This document shows positions 1 through 7,539 of a DNA stretch of 11,695 nucleotides, piece by piece. Origin of the DNA: Acidobacteriaceae bacterium (lineage in GTDB: Bacteria; Acidobacteriota; Terriglobia; Terriglobales; Acidobacteriaceae); NCBI GenBank assembly GCA_003152795.1, contig PMBA01000286.1, forward strand, positions 1 through 11,695, in the 5' to 3' direction. Positions within the stretch are counted from its first letter, which is position 1; every line of letters begins with the position of its first letter. The notes under the pieces were generated by a model. It made no database searches. It saw only the letters and a list, made by a program, of their open reading frames with translations, and was not told the origin of the DNA. Made by a program: the position numbers and the translations under genes.

Positions 1-395
<395 letters not shown>

Positions 396-450
396 TCACC
401 CCTGGAACCTGGGCCTTCGCCGGTTTCCGGGTGCGCCGATCCTCCCTGGC

Positions 451-479
451 TTGTTCTATTAATCTACGTTTGTTCTATT
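451..479. repeat. Pair of 10-bp direct repeats upstream of mreB
   Basis: TTGTTCTATT occurs at 451-460 and again at 470-479, with starts 19 bp apart, in an AT-rich island between mreB and the FecR-domain gene. On the mreB strand it reads AATAGAACAA twice, about 90 bases before the start codon. The spacing of nearly two helical turns would suit a regulator bound in tandem, but no known operator is recognised and a chance repeat is possible. No convincing -35/-10 pair was found for mreB. Confidence 0.3.
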
Positions 480-557
480 CTACTTCGATGTCCAGAAGAA
501 CTGGTTGTCATCTCGGCACCCGGCTGTCCTGAACATGATTCCGAACCCTGAAATTCT

Positions 558-1847
558 TTACTGAATTAGCACTTTTTCCTGGTGGGTGTTTACCCCACCT
601 TTGGAATTCTGCGCCGTGACCGTAAGCAGGTTTTCGCCATTCGGCAACGGTGGCGTGAAATAGTGGAACGTGCCATCGTCGCCGACGATCGGCACTTCCC
701 TGCCGTTGACCATGACGCGCGCTCCCGCCTCCGTCTTACCCGTCACTTCGATCACGTGTCCGTGCTGGACCAGAGGATCGATCTCGAGCGACAGTTCCAC
801 CTTTTCCTTCGCCCTGACAATGATGGTAAAGCGATTTTTTTCGCTTTCCACCGATTCCTTGCCCGCCGCGTCGTAGGACTGAATGGACCAATAGTAAGCG
901 CCGACCGGCAGACCGGTCACAACCACACTCTGCGTCTCCACTTTGCGGTCCAGCAACAGTGACGAAAAATACGGATTGTGCGAAATGCGCAGCCGGTATC
1001 CGGCAGCGTTGGCTATCGGCGTCCAGGCAAACTCCACTTCCTTCGACTTATCCCCCGCATTGATAAAAACCGGCATCATATTGCCGGGCGTGATGGGCGC
1101 GGGCGGTCCGATCTCCGTGGCCCGTTCCATGGTTTTCGATTGGCTCTGAAAACTGACCTTTTCCCAGTTCGACAGGCGGACCACTTCTCCATTGCGTTCG
1201 ATTTCGCCGCTGCCTCGCTTTACCAGGATTTCATGCTGATCGTCCTTGGGATTATTGTGCACCATGGCCGAAGAATCCGGAGCCAGCGAAGCCTTCGCCC
1301 CGGCGACAATCACCTGCGACTTCGAACCTTGAACAAAGGTCGCGGTCGTCAGGTCGACCGTGCCCGTGGTGACCGCCACCGATACGTTGGTCTGTTGCTG
1401 ATCGTTGGCCGAGTTCTCTTCGATTACGATCAGCGAATCCTGCTTCACGGTGTAGTTGGTGCCGTCGTTGAAGACAATCTTGGCCATGCCTTCGGCGCCA
1501 GTCTGCACCACATCCCCCTTCTCCAGCGGCACGTTGTAGTCGGCGTTGATCCAACTGTTGCCGTTGCCTTTCCTTACCCGGATCGTGCCATCGAGCGCGG
1601 TGAAGTGCGCCTGCTGGGAAACCGCGGCCGATGGCCCCTTGAGCGGTGGCGCCAGCCCCGCAACTTTTTCGAGTAACCCTGAGGACAGATGCCCGGCCGC
1701 TTTCACCGTCGAGTCGCTGAATTTCGGGAACGCCACGTGCATAACCGCACCAAAGATCAGCACGACGCCCAACAGCGCCATCAGCACGCTGCGGTACGTC
1801 ACCGTCTTCCAGGCGACGTACAGTCCCGGCTTGAGTTTATTCGACAC
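558..1847 (-). CDS. Membrane-anchored FecR-domain protein with Ig-like C-terminal domains
   Basis: A 429-residue protein with a short cytoplasmic N-terminus, one membrane helix at about residues 20-38 (VLMALLGVVLIFGAVMHVA), then a large outer part. Residues about 80-190 look like a FecR domain (DGTIRVRKG, LEKGDVVQTGAEGMAKIVFNDGT). Residues about 265-342 look like a fibronectin-type-III fold (VEFAWTPIANAAGYRLRIS, PVGAYYWSIQSYDAAGKES). Residues about 355-429 look like an Ig-like glucodextranase-B-type domain (VEVTGKTEAGARVMVNGR-type pattern, GENLLTVTAQNSKGG). The start is GTG; a GAGG about 13 bases upstream is a distant ribosome binding site. Classical FecR relays ferric-citrate signals to a FecI sigma factor, but no sigma factor or TonB receptor is seen here. 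A structural or envelope role (peptidoglycan or surface association) is more likely. That role is inference; the domain reading is by eye. Confidence 0.85.
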   Translation of the reverse strand: MSNKLKPGLYVAWKTVTYRSVLMALLGVVLIFGAVMHVAFPKFSDSTVKAAGHLSSGLLEKVAGLAPPLKGPSAAVSQQAHFTALDGTIRVRKGNGNSWINADYNVPLEKGDVVQTGAEGMAKIVFNDGTNYTVKQDSLIVIEENSANDQQQTNVSVAVTTGTVDLTTATFVQGSKSQVIVAGAKASLAPDSSAMVHNNPKDDQHEILVKRGSGEIERNGEVVRLSNWEKVSFQSQSKTMERATEIGPPAPITPGNMMPVFINAGDKSKEVEFAWTPIANAAGYRLRISHNPYFSSLLLDRKVETQSVVVTGLPVGAYYWSIQSYDAAGKESVESEKNRFTIIVRAKEKVELSLEIDPLVQHGHVIEVTGKTEAGARVMVNGREVPIVGDDGTFHYFTPPLPNGENLLTVTAQNSKGGVNTHQEKVLIQ

Positions 1848-1878
1848 CAGCCCGCGCCAACCTCATTGCAGAATTGTG

Positions 1879-1907
1879 AGAATACTGGATATCTATAGTG
1901 CTGTGAC
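1879..1907 (-). promoter_or_regulatory. Possible promoter of the FecR-domain gene
   Basis: On the minus strand GTCACA (1902-1907) and TATTCT (1879-1884) are separated by 17 bp, each matching 4 of 6 consensus bases. Transcription would start about 25 bases before the GTG at 1847. This is a moderate match only. Confidence 0.3.
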
Positions 1908-2100
1908 CATCATATCCCCGCTGGGATCGGTATCGAACTTGGGTCAGGGGGTACCAGGGTTACGAAAGTGACCGCGGGGAGTCGCCATTTGCAGGCCCTG
2001 CCCGGGTCGATTCGCGACCGTTCAGAGTCGGCCGTCCGGACCCGCCTGGACGCGCCGGTCGCCCGTCCCGCCATCGAGAACGCGGGCCTCCTCCGCTCGC

Positions 2101-2129
2101 TTGCCCGACTTCACCCCGATTGTTAGCAT
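2101..2129 (+). promoter_or_regulatory. Promoter of the aldehyde dehydrogenase gene (extended -10)
   Basis: TTGCCC at 2101-2106 (4 of 6 consensus bases), a 17-bp spacer, then TAGCAT at 2124-2129 (4 of 6) preceded by TGT, giving an extended -10 TGnTAnnAT. Transcription would start near 2136, about 25 bases before the ATG, leaving room for the strong Shine-Dalgarno site. Confidence 0.5.
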
Positions 2130-2149
2130 GGATGGTCTGCACTATTCCC

Positions 2150-2155
2150 AGGAGG
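2150..2155 (+). promoter_or_regulatory. Shine-Dalgarno site deciding the ALDH start
   Basis: A perfect AGGAGG, 5 bases before the ATG at 2161. It rules out the in-frame upstream TTG at 2101, which lies inside the predicted -35 box. Confidence 0.85.
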
Positions 2156-2160
2156 CTTCT

Positions 2161-3699
2161 ATGGCGACCGATACCCTGACCGGCGCGGTAATCGACGGCA
2201 GCACCACCAAGACGAAGGTTTTCAAGAATTTCATCGATGGCGAATGGGTCGAATCCGCCAGCGGGCAGACCTTCGAAGACCGCAACCCCGCCGACACACG
2301 CGAAGTCGTCGCCATCTTCCAGCGATCCAACAAGGCCGACGTGGATGCAGCCGTGGATGCGGCCAAACGCGCGTTCGCCAAATGGCGACTGGTGCCCGCG
2401 CCTCGCCGCGCCGAGATGGTCTTCCGCGCCGCAGAAATCCTGATCGAGCGAAAGGAAGACCATGCCCGCGACATGACTCGCGAAATGGGCAAGGTGCTGA
2501 AAGAGACCCGCGGCGATGTGCAGGAAGCCATCGACGCCGCCTACTACAACGCCGGAGAAGGCCGCCGCCTCTTCGGCCCGACCGTGCCTTCGGAACTGCC
2601 CAATAAATTCGCCATGGCCGTCCGCCAACCCATCGGCGTCTGCGGCATGATCACGCCGTGGAATTTCCCCATGGCCATCTCTTCCTGGAAGCTGCTCCCC
2701 GCCGTCGTCTGCGGCAACACTTGCGTCATCAAGCCGGCGCAGGACACTCCGCTTTCTACCTTCAACCTGGTGCAGGCGTTGACCGACGCCGGCATCCCAA
2801 AAGGTGTCATCAACATCGTGACCGGGTTTGGCTCGGAAGTCGGCACTCCGCTAACCGAGCATCCGGTGGTTCGTGCCATCTCGCTTACGGGCTCTTCGGC
2901 GGTCGGCAGGATCGTGGGCGCAACCGCCGCCCAGAGCTTCAAGCATTGTTCGCTCGAACTAGGCGGCAAGAATCCGATGATCGTGCTCGACGATGCTAAC
3001 CTCGACCTCGCCATCGAAGGCGGGCTCTGGGGCGCGTTCGGCACCACCGGACAGCGTTGCACCGCGACCAGCCGCATCATCGTGCAAAAAGGCGTTTACC
3101 ACGAATTCGTCGAGCACTTCGTCGCCCGCGCCAGGAAAATCAAAGTGGGCAACGGCCTCGACGAAACCGTGGAGATGGGTCCGGCGGTGAACCAGAACCA
3201 ACTCAAGACGGACCTGGAGTACATCGAGATTGGAAAATCCGAGGGCGCCAAACTGGTGACCGGAGGCAATCGCCTCGACAAAGGCGAATACCAGCATGGC
3301 TGGTTCCTCGAACCCACCGTGTTCACCGACGTCGATCCCAAGATGCGTATTGCGCAGGAAGAGATCTTCGGGCCGGTGGTTTCGATCATCCCCTGCGACG
3401 GGCTCGAAGACGCCATCGCTATCGCCAACAATATCGAATACGGCCTCTCGTCATCTCTGTACACCAAGGACGTGAATAAAGCGTTTGCGGCGGTCCGCGA
3501 TCTCGAAGCCGGCATCACCTATATCAACGCTCCGACCATCGGCGCAGAAGTCCATTTGCCCTTTGGCGGCACCAAGGCCACCGGGAACGGCCACCGCGAA
3601 GGCGGCATTGGCGCCATTGATTTCTACACCGAGTGGAAAGCCGTCTACGTGGATTACTCCGACAAACTGCAAAAGGCGCAGATCGATCGGGTGGAGTAG
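2161..3699 (+). CDS. NAD(P)+-dependent aldehyde dehydrogenase (YcbD / 2-ketoglutarate-semialdehyde dehydrogenase-like)
   Basis: A 512-residue member of the ALDH superfamily, which oxidises an aldehyde to its acid with NAD+ or NADP+ in the cytoplasm. All hallmark residues are visible: Asn168 in TPWNFP, the cofactor-site KPAQDTP near 191-197, Glu266 in LELGGKN, the nucleophile Cys300 in GQRCTATSR, and Glu401 in EEIFGP. The stretch around the catalytic cysteine ([15 protein letters not shown]) and the order NGEW, NPAD..E near the N-terminus resemble, from memory, Bacillus YcbD-type enzymes that oxidise 2-ketoglutarate semialdehyde in sugar-acid breakdown. Succinate-semialdehyde or another aldehyde remains possible. 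No sugar-acid dehydratase or transporter lies beside it, so context does not fix the substrate. It appears to be transcribed alone from its own promoter. Confidence 0.93.
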   Translation: MATDTLTGAVIDGSTTKTKVFKNFIDGEWVESASGQTFEDRNPADTREVVAIFQRSNKADVDAAVDAAKRAFAKWRLVPAPRRAEMVFRAAEILIERKEDHARDMTREMGKVLKETRGDVQEAIDAAYYNAGEGRRLFGPTVPSELPNKFAMAVRQPIGVCGMITPWNFPMAISSWKLLPAVVCGNTCVIKPAQDTPLSTFNLVQALTDAGIPKGVINIVTGFGSEVGTPLTEHPVVRAISLTGSSAVGRIVGATAAQSFKHCSLELGGKNPMIVLDDANLDLAIEGGLWGAFGTTGQRCTATSRIIVQKGVYHEFVEHFVARARKIKVGNGLDETVEMGPAVNQNQLKTDLEYIEIGKSEGAKLVTGGNRLDKGEYQHGWFLEPTVFTDVDPKMRIAQEEIFGPVVSIIPCDGLEDAIAIANNIEYGLSSSLYTKDVNKAFAAVRDLEAGITYINAPTIGAEVHLPFGGTKATGNGHREGGIGAIDFYTEWKAVYVDYSDKLQKAQIDRVE

Positions 3700-4005
3700 A
3701 GGACGGTTGACACCAGAGCGCCCCGAGACTGCAGAGTTTCTGGTTTGCTGCGTTTTCGGCGCCCTCCGCGGTTAAACGCTTTGCAGCGCCCAGTCCCCCT
3801 GACTCATGGCACTGCGGAGTAATCTCTGCCCGTCTGGAAGACGTTCTCGTAGTCTTGGACGCCTCCATCCGTGACCTTGTTGTTCGATCTCCGAAGCGCT
3901 TATCGTGGATGCTCAGGGGTCTTCCTCCCTCCAAAGTTGGTACAGATTGATCTACGATCTCGGTGTCGCCCCCCAAAGTAGCGAAAACCAGCGCGGGGCT
4001 CTGTC
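3700..4005. other. 306-bp intergenic region after the aldehyde dehydrogenase
   Basis: It holds a repeat-like remnant and hairpin at about 3715-3790. The rest, about 3790-4005, shows no gene, recognisable RNA or clear promoter. TACGAT at 3953-3958 could be a -10 box for the following gene, but no -35 box is placed correctly. Confidence 0.5.
3747..3788. repeat. Hairpin within a degenerate dispersed intergenic repeat
   Basis: Inverted arms GCGTTT (3750-3755) and AAACGC (3774-3779) enclose a GC-rich loop with a further CGG/CCG pairing. GCTGC (3747-3751) and GCAGC (3784-3788) can form an outer alternative stem. Read on the minus strand the stretch 3715-3780 gives TTTAACCGCGGAGGGCGCC..., which resembles the TTTAACCGCAGAGG-type intergenic repeats common in environmental genomes and translates to the tell-tale LTAEGAENAA. 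It may also end the ALDH transcript, but it has no T run. Confidence 0.45.
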
Positions 4006-4347
4006 GTGAAGATCACGCTGGCAAGCCTGTCGTTGCTGGTGTTCTGTCTCGCGCCCGGTTCAATTCCCGCGGCGCGAGCCCAGTCCGTGGAGCATTCCGG
4101 GCGCAGGGTCATTCGCAGCCAGAAACCCGATTATCCCCCAATCCTCAGAAGCGCAGGAATCGGCGGCGTGGTTCGCCTGAATGCCAGGGTGCTTGCTGAC
4201 GGAACGGTTGCGAACGTCCAAGTCCTGGGCGGCAATCCAATTCTCGCGGATCGCGCCGCCAAGGCCCTGATGACCTGGAAATACGCCCGTGCCGCAGCCC
4301 CAACCAACGAGATCGTTACCTTCAATTTCGACACCCCACGAAACTGA
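4006..4347 (+). CDS. Small secreted TonB C-terminal-domain protein
   Basis: A 113-residue protein with a signal peptide (MKITLASLSLLVFCLAPG, likely cut after AARA, residue 25). A TonB-C-like domain fills about residues 36-110: KPDYPPILRSAGIGGVVRLNARVLADGTVANVQVLGGNPILADRA-type pattern with a closing W-K-Y motif (MTWKYARA). In full TonB this domain contacts outer-membrane receptors to pass on energy. Here there is no proline-rich linker, and either the signal helix is cut and the domain is free in the periplasm, or it stays as a short anchor. Such stand-alone forms are frequent in Acidobacteria. Start is GTG, with a weak GGGG about 7 bases upstream. No TonB receptor or ExbBD is nearby, so the partner is unknown. 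Confidence 0.8.
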   Translation: MKITLASLSLLVFCLAPGSIPAARAQSVEHSGRRVIRSQKPDYPPILRSAGIGGVVRLNARVLADGTVANVQVLGGNPILADRAAKALMTWKYARAAAPTNEIVTFNFDTPRN

Positions 4348-4417
4348 ACTCATTTCCAAGGGCAGAGATTCGCACCGGCGTGCTTGATTTTCCCTGCGCC
4401 CTCAGCGTCGCTGCGGG

Positions 4418-4423
4418 TAGAAT
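4418..4423 (+). promoter_or_regulatory. -10 box just before the alaA start (possible leaderless mRNA)
   Basis: TAGAAT (5 of 6 bases of the TATAAT consensus) ends 6 bases before the ATG at 4430, so transcription would begin at or next to the start codon. There is no Shine-Dalgarno site in between and no convincing -35 box. It is part of the TAnnATTCC element seen before three other genes in this window. Confidence 0.45.
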
Positions 4424-4429
4424 TCCCTC

Positions 4430-5638
4430 ATGCCCGTCACCCAACTGCGCCAGATCACCCCAGCCGCCCGCCTGGAAAACGTCCGCTACGCCATTCGCGA
4501 CCTGGCCTGCATCGCCGACGAGGTCGCCCGGCAGGGACACAAAATTCTGCCGCTCAACATTGGCGACCCGCTCAATTTTGACTTCCAGACGCCCCCCCAT
4601 ATGATCGAGGCCGTATATCAGGCCATGCGCGACGGGAAGAATGGATATTCGGGTTCCTCCGGCATCCCACCGGCGCTCGACGCCATTCGCGGCGAGGCGG
4701 CCCGCAAGGGGATCACCAACATTCAGGATGTCTTCGTCACCTCGGGCGTCAGTGAGACGGTTGAGATCTGCCTCGCCGCGCTTCTCAATCCTGGCGACAA
4801 CCTGCTCACCCCGTGCCCCGACTATCCGCTCTATTCGGCGGTTCTGACGAAGCTCGAAATCGGACTGAACACTTATTACCTGAACGAAGAAGACGGCTGG
4901 CAGCCGGATCTCGACGACATCAGGAACAAAATCACGCCGCGGACGCGCGGCATTGTGCTGATCAATCCCAACAACCCGACCGGCTCGGTCTATACGCGTA
5001 ACACACTCGAGCAGATTGCCGAACTGGCGCGCCGCCACAACCTGATCGTCTTTGCCGATGAGATTTACGACAAGCTAATCATGGACGATGGTCCGCATGA
5101 TGCGATGGCCGCGGTCGCGCCCGATGTGCCCGTCATTACTTTCGGCGGACTCTCCAAAAATTACCTCGCCCCTGGATGGCGCATCGGATGGGGCATCGCC
5201 AGCGGCGAAGCTTCCGTCATCAAACCGTATCTCGAAGGCGTGAACAAGCTGTTGCGGGCGCGCCTTTGCGCCAATCACCCCGAGCAATACGCGATCAAGC
5301 CCGCGCTCGAAGGCCCGCAGGATCACCTCGTCGAAGTGAAACGCAAGCTGCGCAGCCGCCGCGATCTCACCATGAAGTGGTGCGCTGAAACATCGCGCGT
5401 AAGTTGTGTCGAGCCGCGTGGAGCTTTCTACGCCTACCCGCGCATCGACATCCCGGAAGGCGACGACGTCTTCGTCACCGAACTGATTCGCCAGAAGTAT
5501 GTGACCCTCGTCCACGGCTCCGGCTTCGGCCAGCGCCCCGGCACAAAACACTTCCGCATCGTTTTCCTGCCCGAGGAGAAGACTCTGACCGCCGCCTACA
5601 CGGCCATCGGCGATTTCATGCGCGAGCGTTACGCATAG
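4430..5638 (+). CDS. alaA: Alanine aminotransferase AlaA-like (PLP class I)
   Basis: A 402-residue, PLP-dependent class I aminotransferase, closely similar from memory to E. coli AlaA (glutamate-pyruvate transaminase; makes alanine from pyruvate using glutamate). Matching stretches include KLNIGDP-like LPLNIGDPLNF (residues 41-50), TPCPDYPLY near 127-135, DLDDIRNKITPRTRGIVLINP (160-180) with NPNNPTG at 179-185, HNLIVFADEIYDK (203-215), and the PLP-binding Lys243 in LSKNYLAPGWR. SCVEPRGAFY and HFRIVFLP (substrate-carboxylate Arg376) close the protein. Length is normal for the family. A cytoplasmic role in amino-acid synthesis is expected. No Shine-Dalgarno site precedes the ATG. It ends in a convergent region with the next gene and has no operon partner. 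A related substrate, such as valine/2-oxoisovalerate, is possible. Confidence 0.92.
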   Translation: MPVTQLRQITPAARLENVRYAIRDLACIADEVARQGHKILPLNIGDPLNFDFQTPPHMIEAVYQAMRDGKNGYSGSSGIPPALDAIRGEAARKGITNIQDVFVTSGVSETVEICLAALLNPGDNLLTPCPDYPLYSAVLTKLEIGLNTYYLNEEDGWQPDLDDIRNKITPRTRGIVLINPNNPTGSVYTRNTLEQIAELARRHNLIVFADEIYDKLIMDDGPHDAMAAVAPDVPVITFGGLSKNYLAPGWRIGWGIASGEASVIKPYLEGVNKLLRARLCANHPEQYAIKPALEGPQDHLVEVKRKLRSRRDLTMKWCAETSRVSCVEPRGAFYAYPRIDIPEGDDVFVTELIRQKYVTLVHGSGFGQRPGTKHFRIVFLPEEKTLTAAYTAIGDFMRERYA

Positions 5639-5707
5639 GAAAACTGATCAGCGTAGGTTTTTGGAAGGGTTCGACTTCAGTCGTGCCGCAAGCGACGCTG
5701 AATAAAC

Positions 5708-5730
5708 CGCGCTTTCAGCCACTGAGCGCG
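5708..5730. terminator. Possible bidirectional hairpin between convergent genes
   Basis: CGCGCT (5708-5713) pairs with AGCGCG (5725-5730), and inside them CAG pairs with CTG across a 3-base loop with a 2-base bulge. It sits in the 202-bp gap between two gene ends that face each other. There is no T run on either side, so function as a terminator is uncertain. Confidence 0.35.
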
Positions 5731-5840
5731 ATTCCGGTCAACACAAACTCGTCAACAATTTCCAAGACGTGTGGCTGCAAGCCATTTCGGAAGGCGAGAG
5801 GAGCCAACACGCTCAAACTGGACGACGGAGTCAGGATCGC

Positions 5841-6449
5841 CTAATAAATTCCCGGAATCAGCGCCGGCACTCGGCGCGCGTACGCTTCGAACTCCGAGCC
5901 AAAGGCCGCGCTCAGCAATCGCTCTTCAGTTCGCATGCGAATGTAGGTTCCGGCAATAAACAAGACGATCGCAATCAGCAGCGGAATCCACTGCGCCGCG
6001 GCCAGGCCGGTAGCCAGCAGCATGCCAAACATCCCCGTGTAGATGGGGTTCCTCACAATCCGATAGGGCCCATCCTGAATGAGCTCGTGGCCCTCCACCA
6101 GGCGGGCGGCCAGAGCCCATTGCTTCCCCAAACGCCGAGCGGCGGCGTTCACCAGCCACACCGAGGCGACGGCGATGGCCACCGTCAGCACGGCTAGTCC
6201 CCATTCCGCCGCTTGCGACCCGGACGCCACCGGTGAGAACTGTTTCCGCTGCAAGGGGTGAAACCAGACCATGAAATAGGCTGCCGCTTGCAGCAACAAT
6301 CCAATCAGCGATGTCCAATCCCGCTTCGCCTCCCGGGCTTGCGGCGGACGCTTTCTCAGCCAGAACGTCAGGCCAAATATCCACCAGCAAGCGATGACCG
6401 CGTAGAACGCCGCTCTTGCGGCCAAATGCGGCGTTTCTGAAATCGGCAC
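5841..6449 (-). CDS. Isoprenylcysteine carboxyl methyltransferase (ICMT/PEMT)-like membrane protein
   Basis: A 202-residue membrane protein with about four to five hydrophobic helices (near residues 10-30, 39-54, 80-104, 140-170). The C-terminal half has the family signature: VEGHELIQDGPYRIVRNPIYTG (about 119-139), then RMRTEERLL with the EER at about 174-176, and an ending of AYARRVPALIPGIY. The family uses S-adenosylmethionine to methylate lipid-like or prenyl substrates in the membrane. The bacterial substrate is generally unknown and no neighbour suggests one. GTG at 6449 was chosen because GGAGGTGAGG lies at the right distance. The longer in-frame start GTG at 6479 adds ten residues and includes the Shine-Dalgarno site within the gene, so it is less likely. 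The gene is divergent to the Sel1-repeat gene, with starts about 120 bp apart. Confidence 0.88.
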   Translation of the reverse strand: MPISETPHLAARAAFYAVIACWWIFGLTFWLRKRPPQAREAKRDWTSLIGLLLQAAAYFMVWFHPLQRKQFSPVASGSQAAEWGLAVLTVAIAVASVWLVNAAARRLGKQWALAARLVEGHELIQDGPYRIVRNPIYTGMFGMLLATGLAAAQWIPLLIAIVLFIAGTYIRMRTEERLLSAAFGSEFEAYARRVPALIPGIY

Positions 6450-6452
6450 TTT

Positions 6453-6462
6453 CCTCACCTCC
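6453..6462 (-). promoter_or_regulatory. Strong Shine-Dalgarno site of the ICMT-like gene
   Basis: Minus-strand GGAGGTGAGG; the GGAGG core (6458-6462) is 8 bases before the GTG at 6449. It decides the start in favour of 6449 over 6479. Confidence 0.7.
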
Positions 6463-6511
6463 GGCCTCGCGCACTCCACCCAGCCGGTGCAGCCTCTGGA
6501 ACTTTCGTAAC

Positions 6512-6541
6512 TCTACACCGGCCCCTCGCATTTCCTATACT
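6512..6541 (+). promoter_or_regulatory. Probable promoter of the Sel1-repeat gene
   Basis: TCTACA (6512-6517, 4 of 6 bases) and TATACT (6536-6541, 5 of 6 bases) with an 18-bp spacer. Transcription would start about 24 bases before the ATG at 6572. Confidence 0.45.
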
Positions 6542-6571
6542 GGGTGCAGTACTTCGCCCGGAAATCTTCGC

Positions 6572-7369
6572 ATGCGTCGAACCATTCTGACCTCAATTCT
6601 CGTGCTGTGGAGCGCGCTGGCCTTAGCGCAGAGCGCCTCCCCAGACGCGCTGTACGAGCGCGGGATGGACGCGATTACCGGCGTCGGGCCGTCGCAGAGT
6701 GACTCGACGGGAATCGACTACTTTCGCCGCTCCGCCAGCCTCGGCTACGGACCTGCCCAGATCGCCCTGGCTTACTATTACGAAACCGGAACGTTTCTCG
6801 CCAAGGAGCCGGCCCAAGCCCTCGACCTGTATCGCAAGGCTGCTCAACAAGGCGACCCGCTGGCGGGCTGGCTTGCCGGACGGCTCTACCTGCTCGGCAT
6901 CGGCGGCGTGGCGGACCGCGACGCTGGCCAGAAATGGCTCAAAATCGCCGCCAGCCAGAACAACGCTTTTGGCGCCTACTACCTGGGCCGTCTGATGGCA
7001 GATCGAGATTACACCAAGGCTCCGGCGCTCTACAAAATTGCCGCCGATCAGGGCCTTCCCCAGGCGCAATACTTCTACGCCAAGACACTAAAAGATGGTC
7101 GCGGCATTCCTCAGGACCGCTTCACCGCCTACGTCTGGTACACCGTTGCAGCCGACGCCGGGTATTCAGCCGCGGGCACGGACCTGGGCGAACTCAACAG
7201 CGGCGGCTATCTCACCACCGATCAGATCGAGGCGGCAAAAGCGAAGGCCCGCGACCTGGAACAGGTCGTGATCCGCGCCGTCACGGCGCGTGGATGCTCC
7301 GGTTGGGACGGAGAGTTTGACGAATTCCCTACCCCGCCTCCTCCAAGACTCCAGCGCTTCTGCCACTAG
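6572..7369 (+). CDS. Secreted Sel1-repeat (TPR-like) protein
   Basis: A 265-residue protein with a clear signal peptide (MRRTILTSILVLWSALALA, cut after residue 19). It has four to five Sel1 repeats, helical pairs of about 36 residues: GYGPAQIALAYYYETGT (59-73), GDPLAGWLAGRLYLLGIGG (95-112), NNAFGAYYLGRLM (130-142), GLPQAQYFYAKTLKDGRGIPQD (161-182), and a final GYSAAGTDLGELNSGG. The repeats are interleaved with A-L-Y-K-A-A motifs (ALDLYRKAAQQ, APALYKIAADQ, TAYVWYTVAADA). Such repeats bind other proteins; this one would act in the periplasm or outside. The C-terminal 30 residues are non-repeat, with PTPPPP. The ATG at 6572 was chosen because upstream in-frame codons give no signal peptide. No partner is obvious from the neighbours. 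Confidence 0.88.
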   Translation: MRRTILTSILVLWSALALAQSASPDALYERGMDAITGVGPSQSDSTGIDYFRRSASLGYGPAQIALAYYYETGTFLAKEPAQALDLYRKAAQQGDPLAGWLAGRLYLLGIGGVADRDAGQKWLKIAASQNNAFGAYYLGRLMADRDYTKAPALYKIAADQGLPQAQYFYAKTLKDGRGIPQDRFTAYVWYTVAADAGYSAAGTDLGELNSGGYLTTDQIEAAKAKARDLEQVVIRAVTARGCSGWDGEFDEFPTPPPPRLQRFCH

Positions 7370-7504
7370 TCGCGCCCTCCTGGGTTCCGGCTCAGTTTGT
7401 TCTGATTCACTCCCCGATTTCTCCAGTGAGACTCAGTGGACCCCGTGGTTTGCGCCTTTCCGCAGCCCCCTAAGCAGAGTTCCCTGAACTGAGCCACTCC
7501 CCCC

Positions 7505-7533
7505 TTGACATAGCTCCATTTATGTAGCATAAT
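7505..7533 (+). promoter_or_regulatory. Promoter and likely operator of the RES-Xre toxin-antitoxin operon
   Basis: Perfect -35 TTGACA (7505-7510), a 17-bp spacer, and CATAAT (7528-7533, 5 of 6 bases). The ATG follows 6 bases later with no Shine-Dalgarno site, so the mRNA is probably leaderless. The inverted repeat ACATA (7508-7512) / TATGT (7521-7525), 8 bases apart, overlaps the -35 box and spacer. A second small palindrome TATG-TAG-CATA covers 7521-7531. Type II antitoxins of this kind usually repress their own operon, so these are the best operator candidates. Confidence 0.7.
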
Positions 7534-7539
7534 ATTCCC

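Larger units (their letters stand above)
1848..2160. other. Divergent intergenic region, FecR-domain gene / aldehyde dehydrogenase
   Basis: 313 bp between two divergently transcribed genes. It holds a weak minus-strand promoter near 1879-1907 and a plus-strand promoter at 2101-2129. The middle part, about 1920-2095, is GC-rich. No gene, RNA or repeat was recognised there. Confidence 0.6.

Noticed and set aside
451..489. Reading GAACAAACGT upstream of mreB as a LexA box
   Set aside because: Only one half of the GAACnnnnGTTC palindrome is present.
978..1676. 232-codon plus-strand open frame opposite the FecR-domain gene
   Set aside because: It lies wholly antisense to a gene with clear domains, and its translation is arginine- and histidine-rich without recognisable motifs.
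1960..2628. 222-codon minus-strand open frame across the start of the aldehyde dehydrogenase
   Set aside because: Antisense to a well-supported gene and promoter; it is typical of open reverse frames in GC-rich DNA.
3524..3976. 150-codon minus-strand open frame after the aldehyde dehydrogenase
   Set aside because: It covers the dispersed repeat (LTAEGAENAA) and then runs antisense into the dehydrogenase, so it is a repeat-derived false frame.
4384..4423. TTGATT (4384) as -35 partner of the TAGAAT before alaA
   Set aside because: The spacer would be 28 bp, far from the usual 16-18 bp.
4322..5038. 238-codon minus-strand open frame opposite alaA
   Set aside because: Antisense to a gene with full aminotransferase motifs; no family features.
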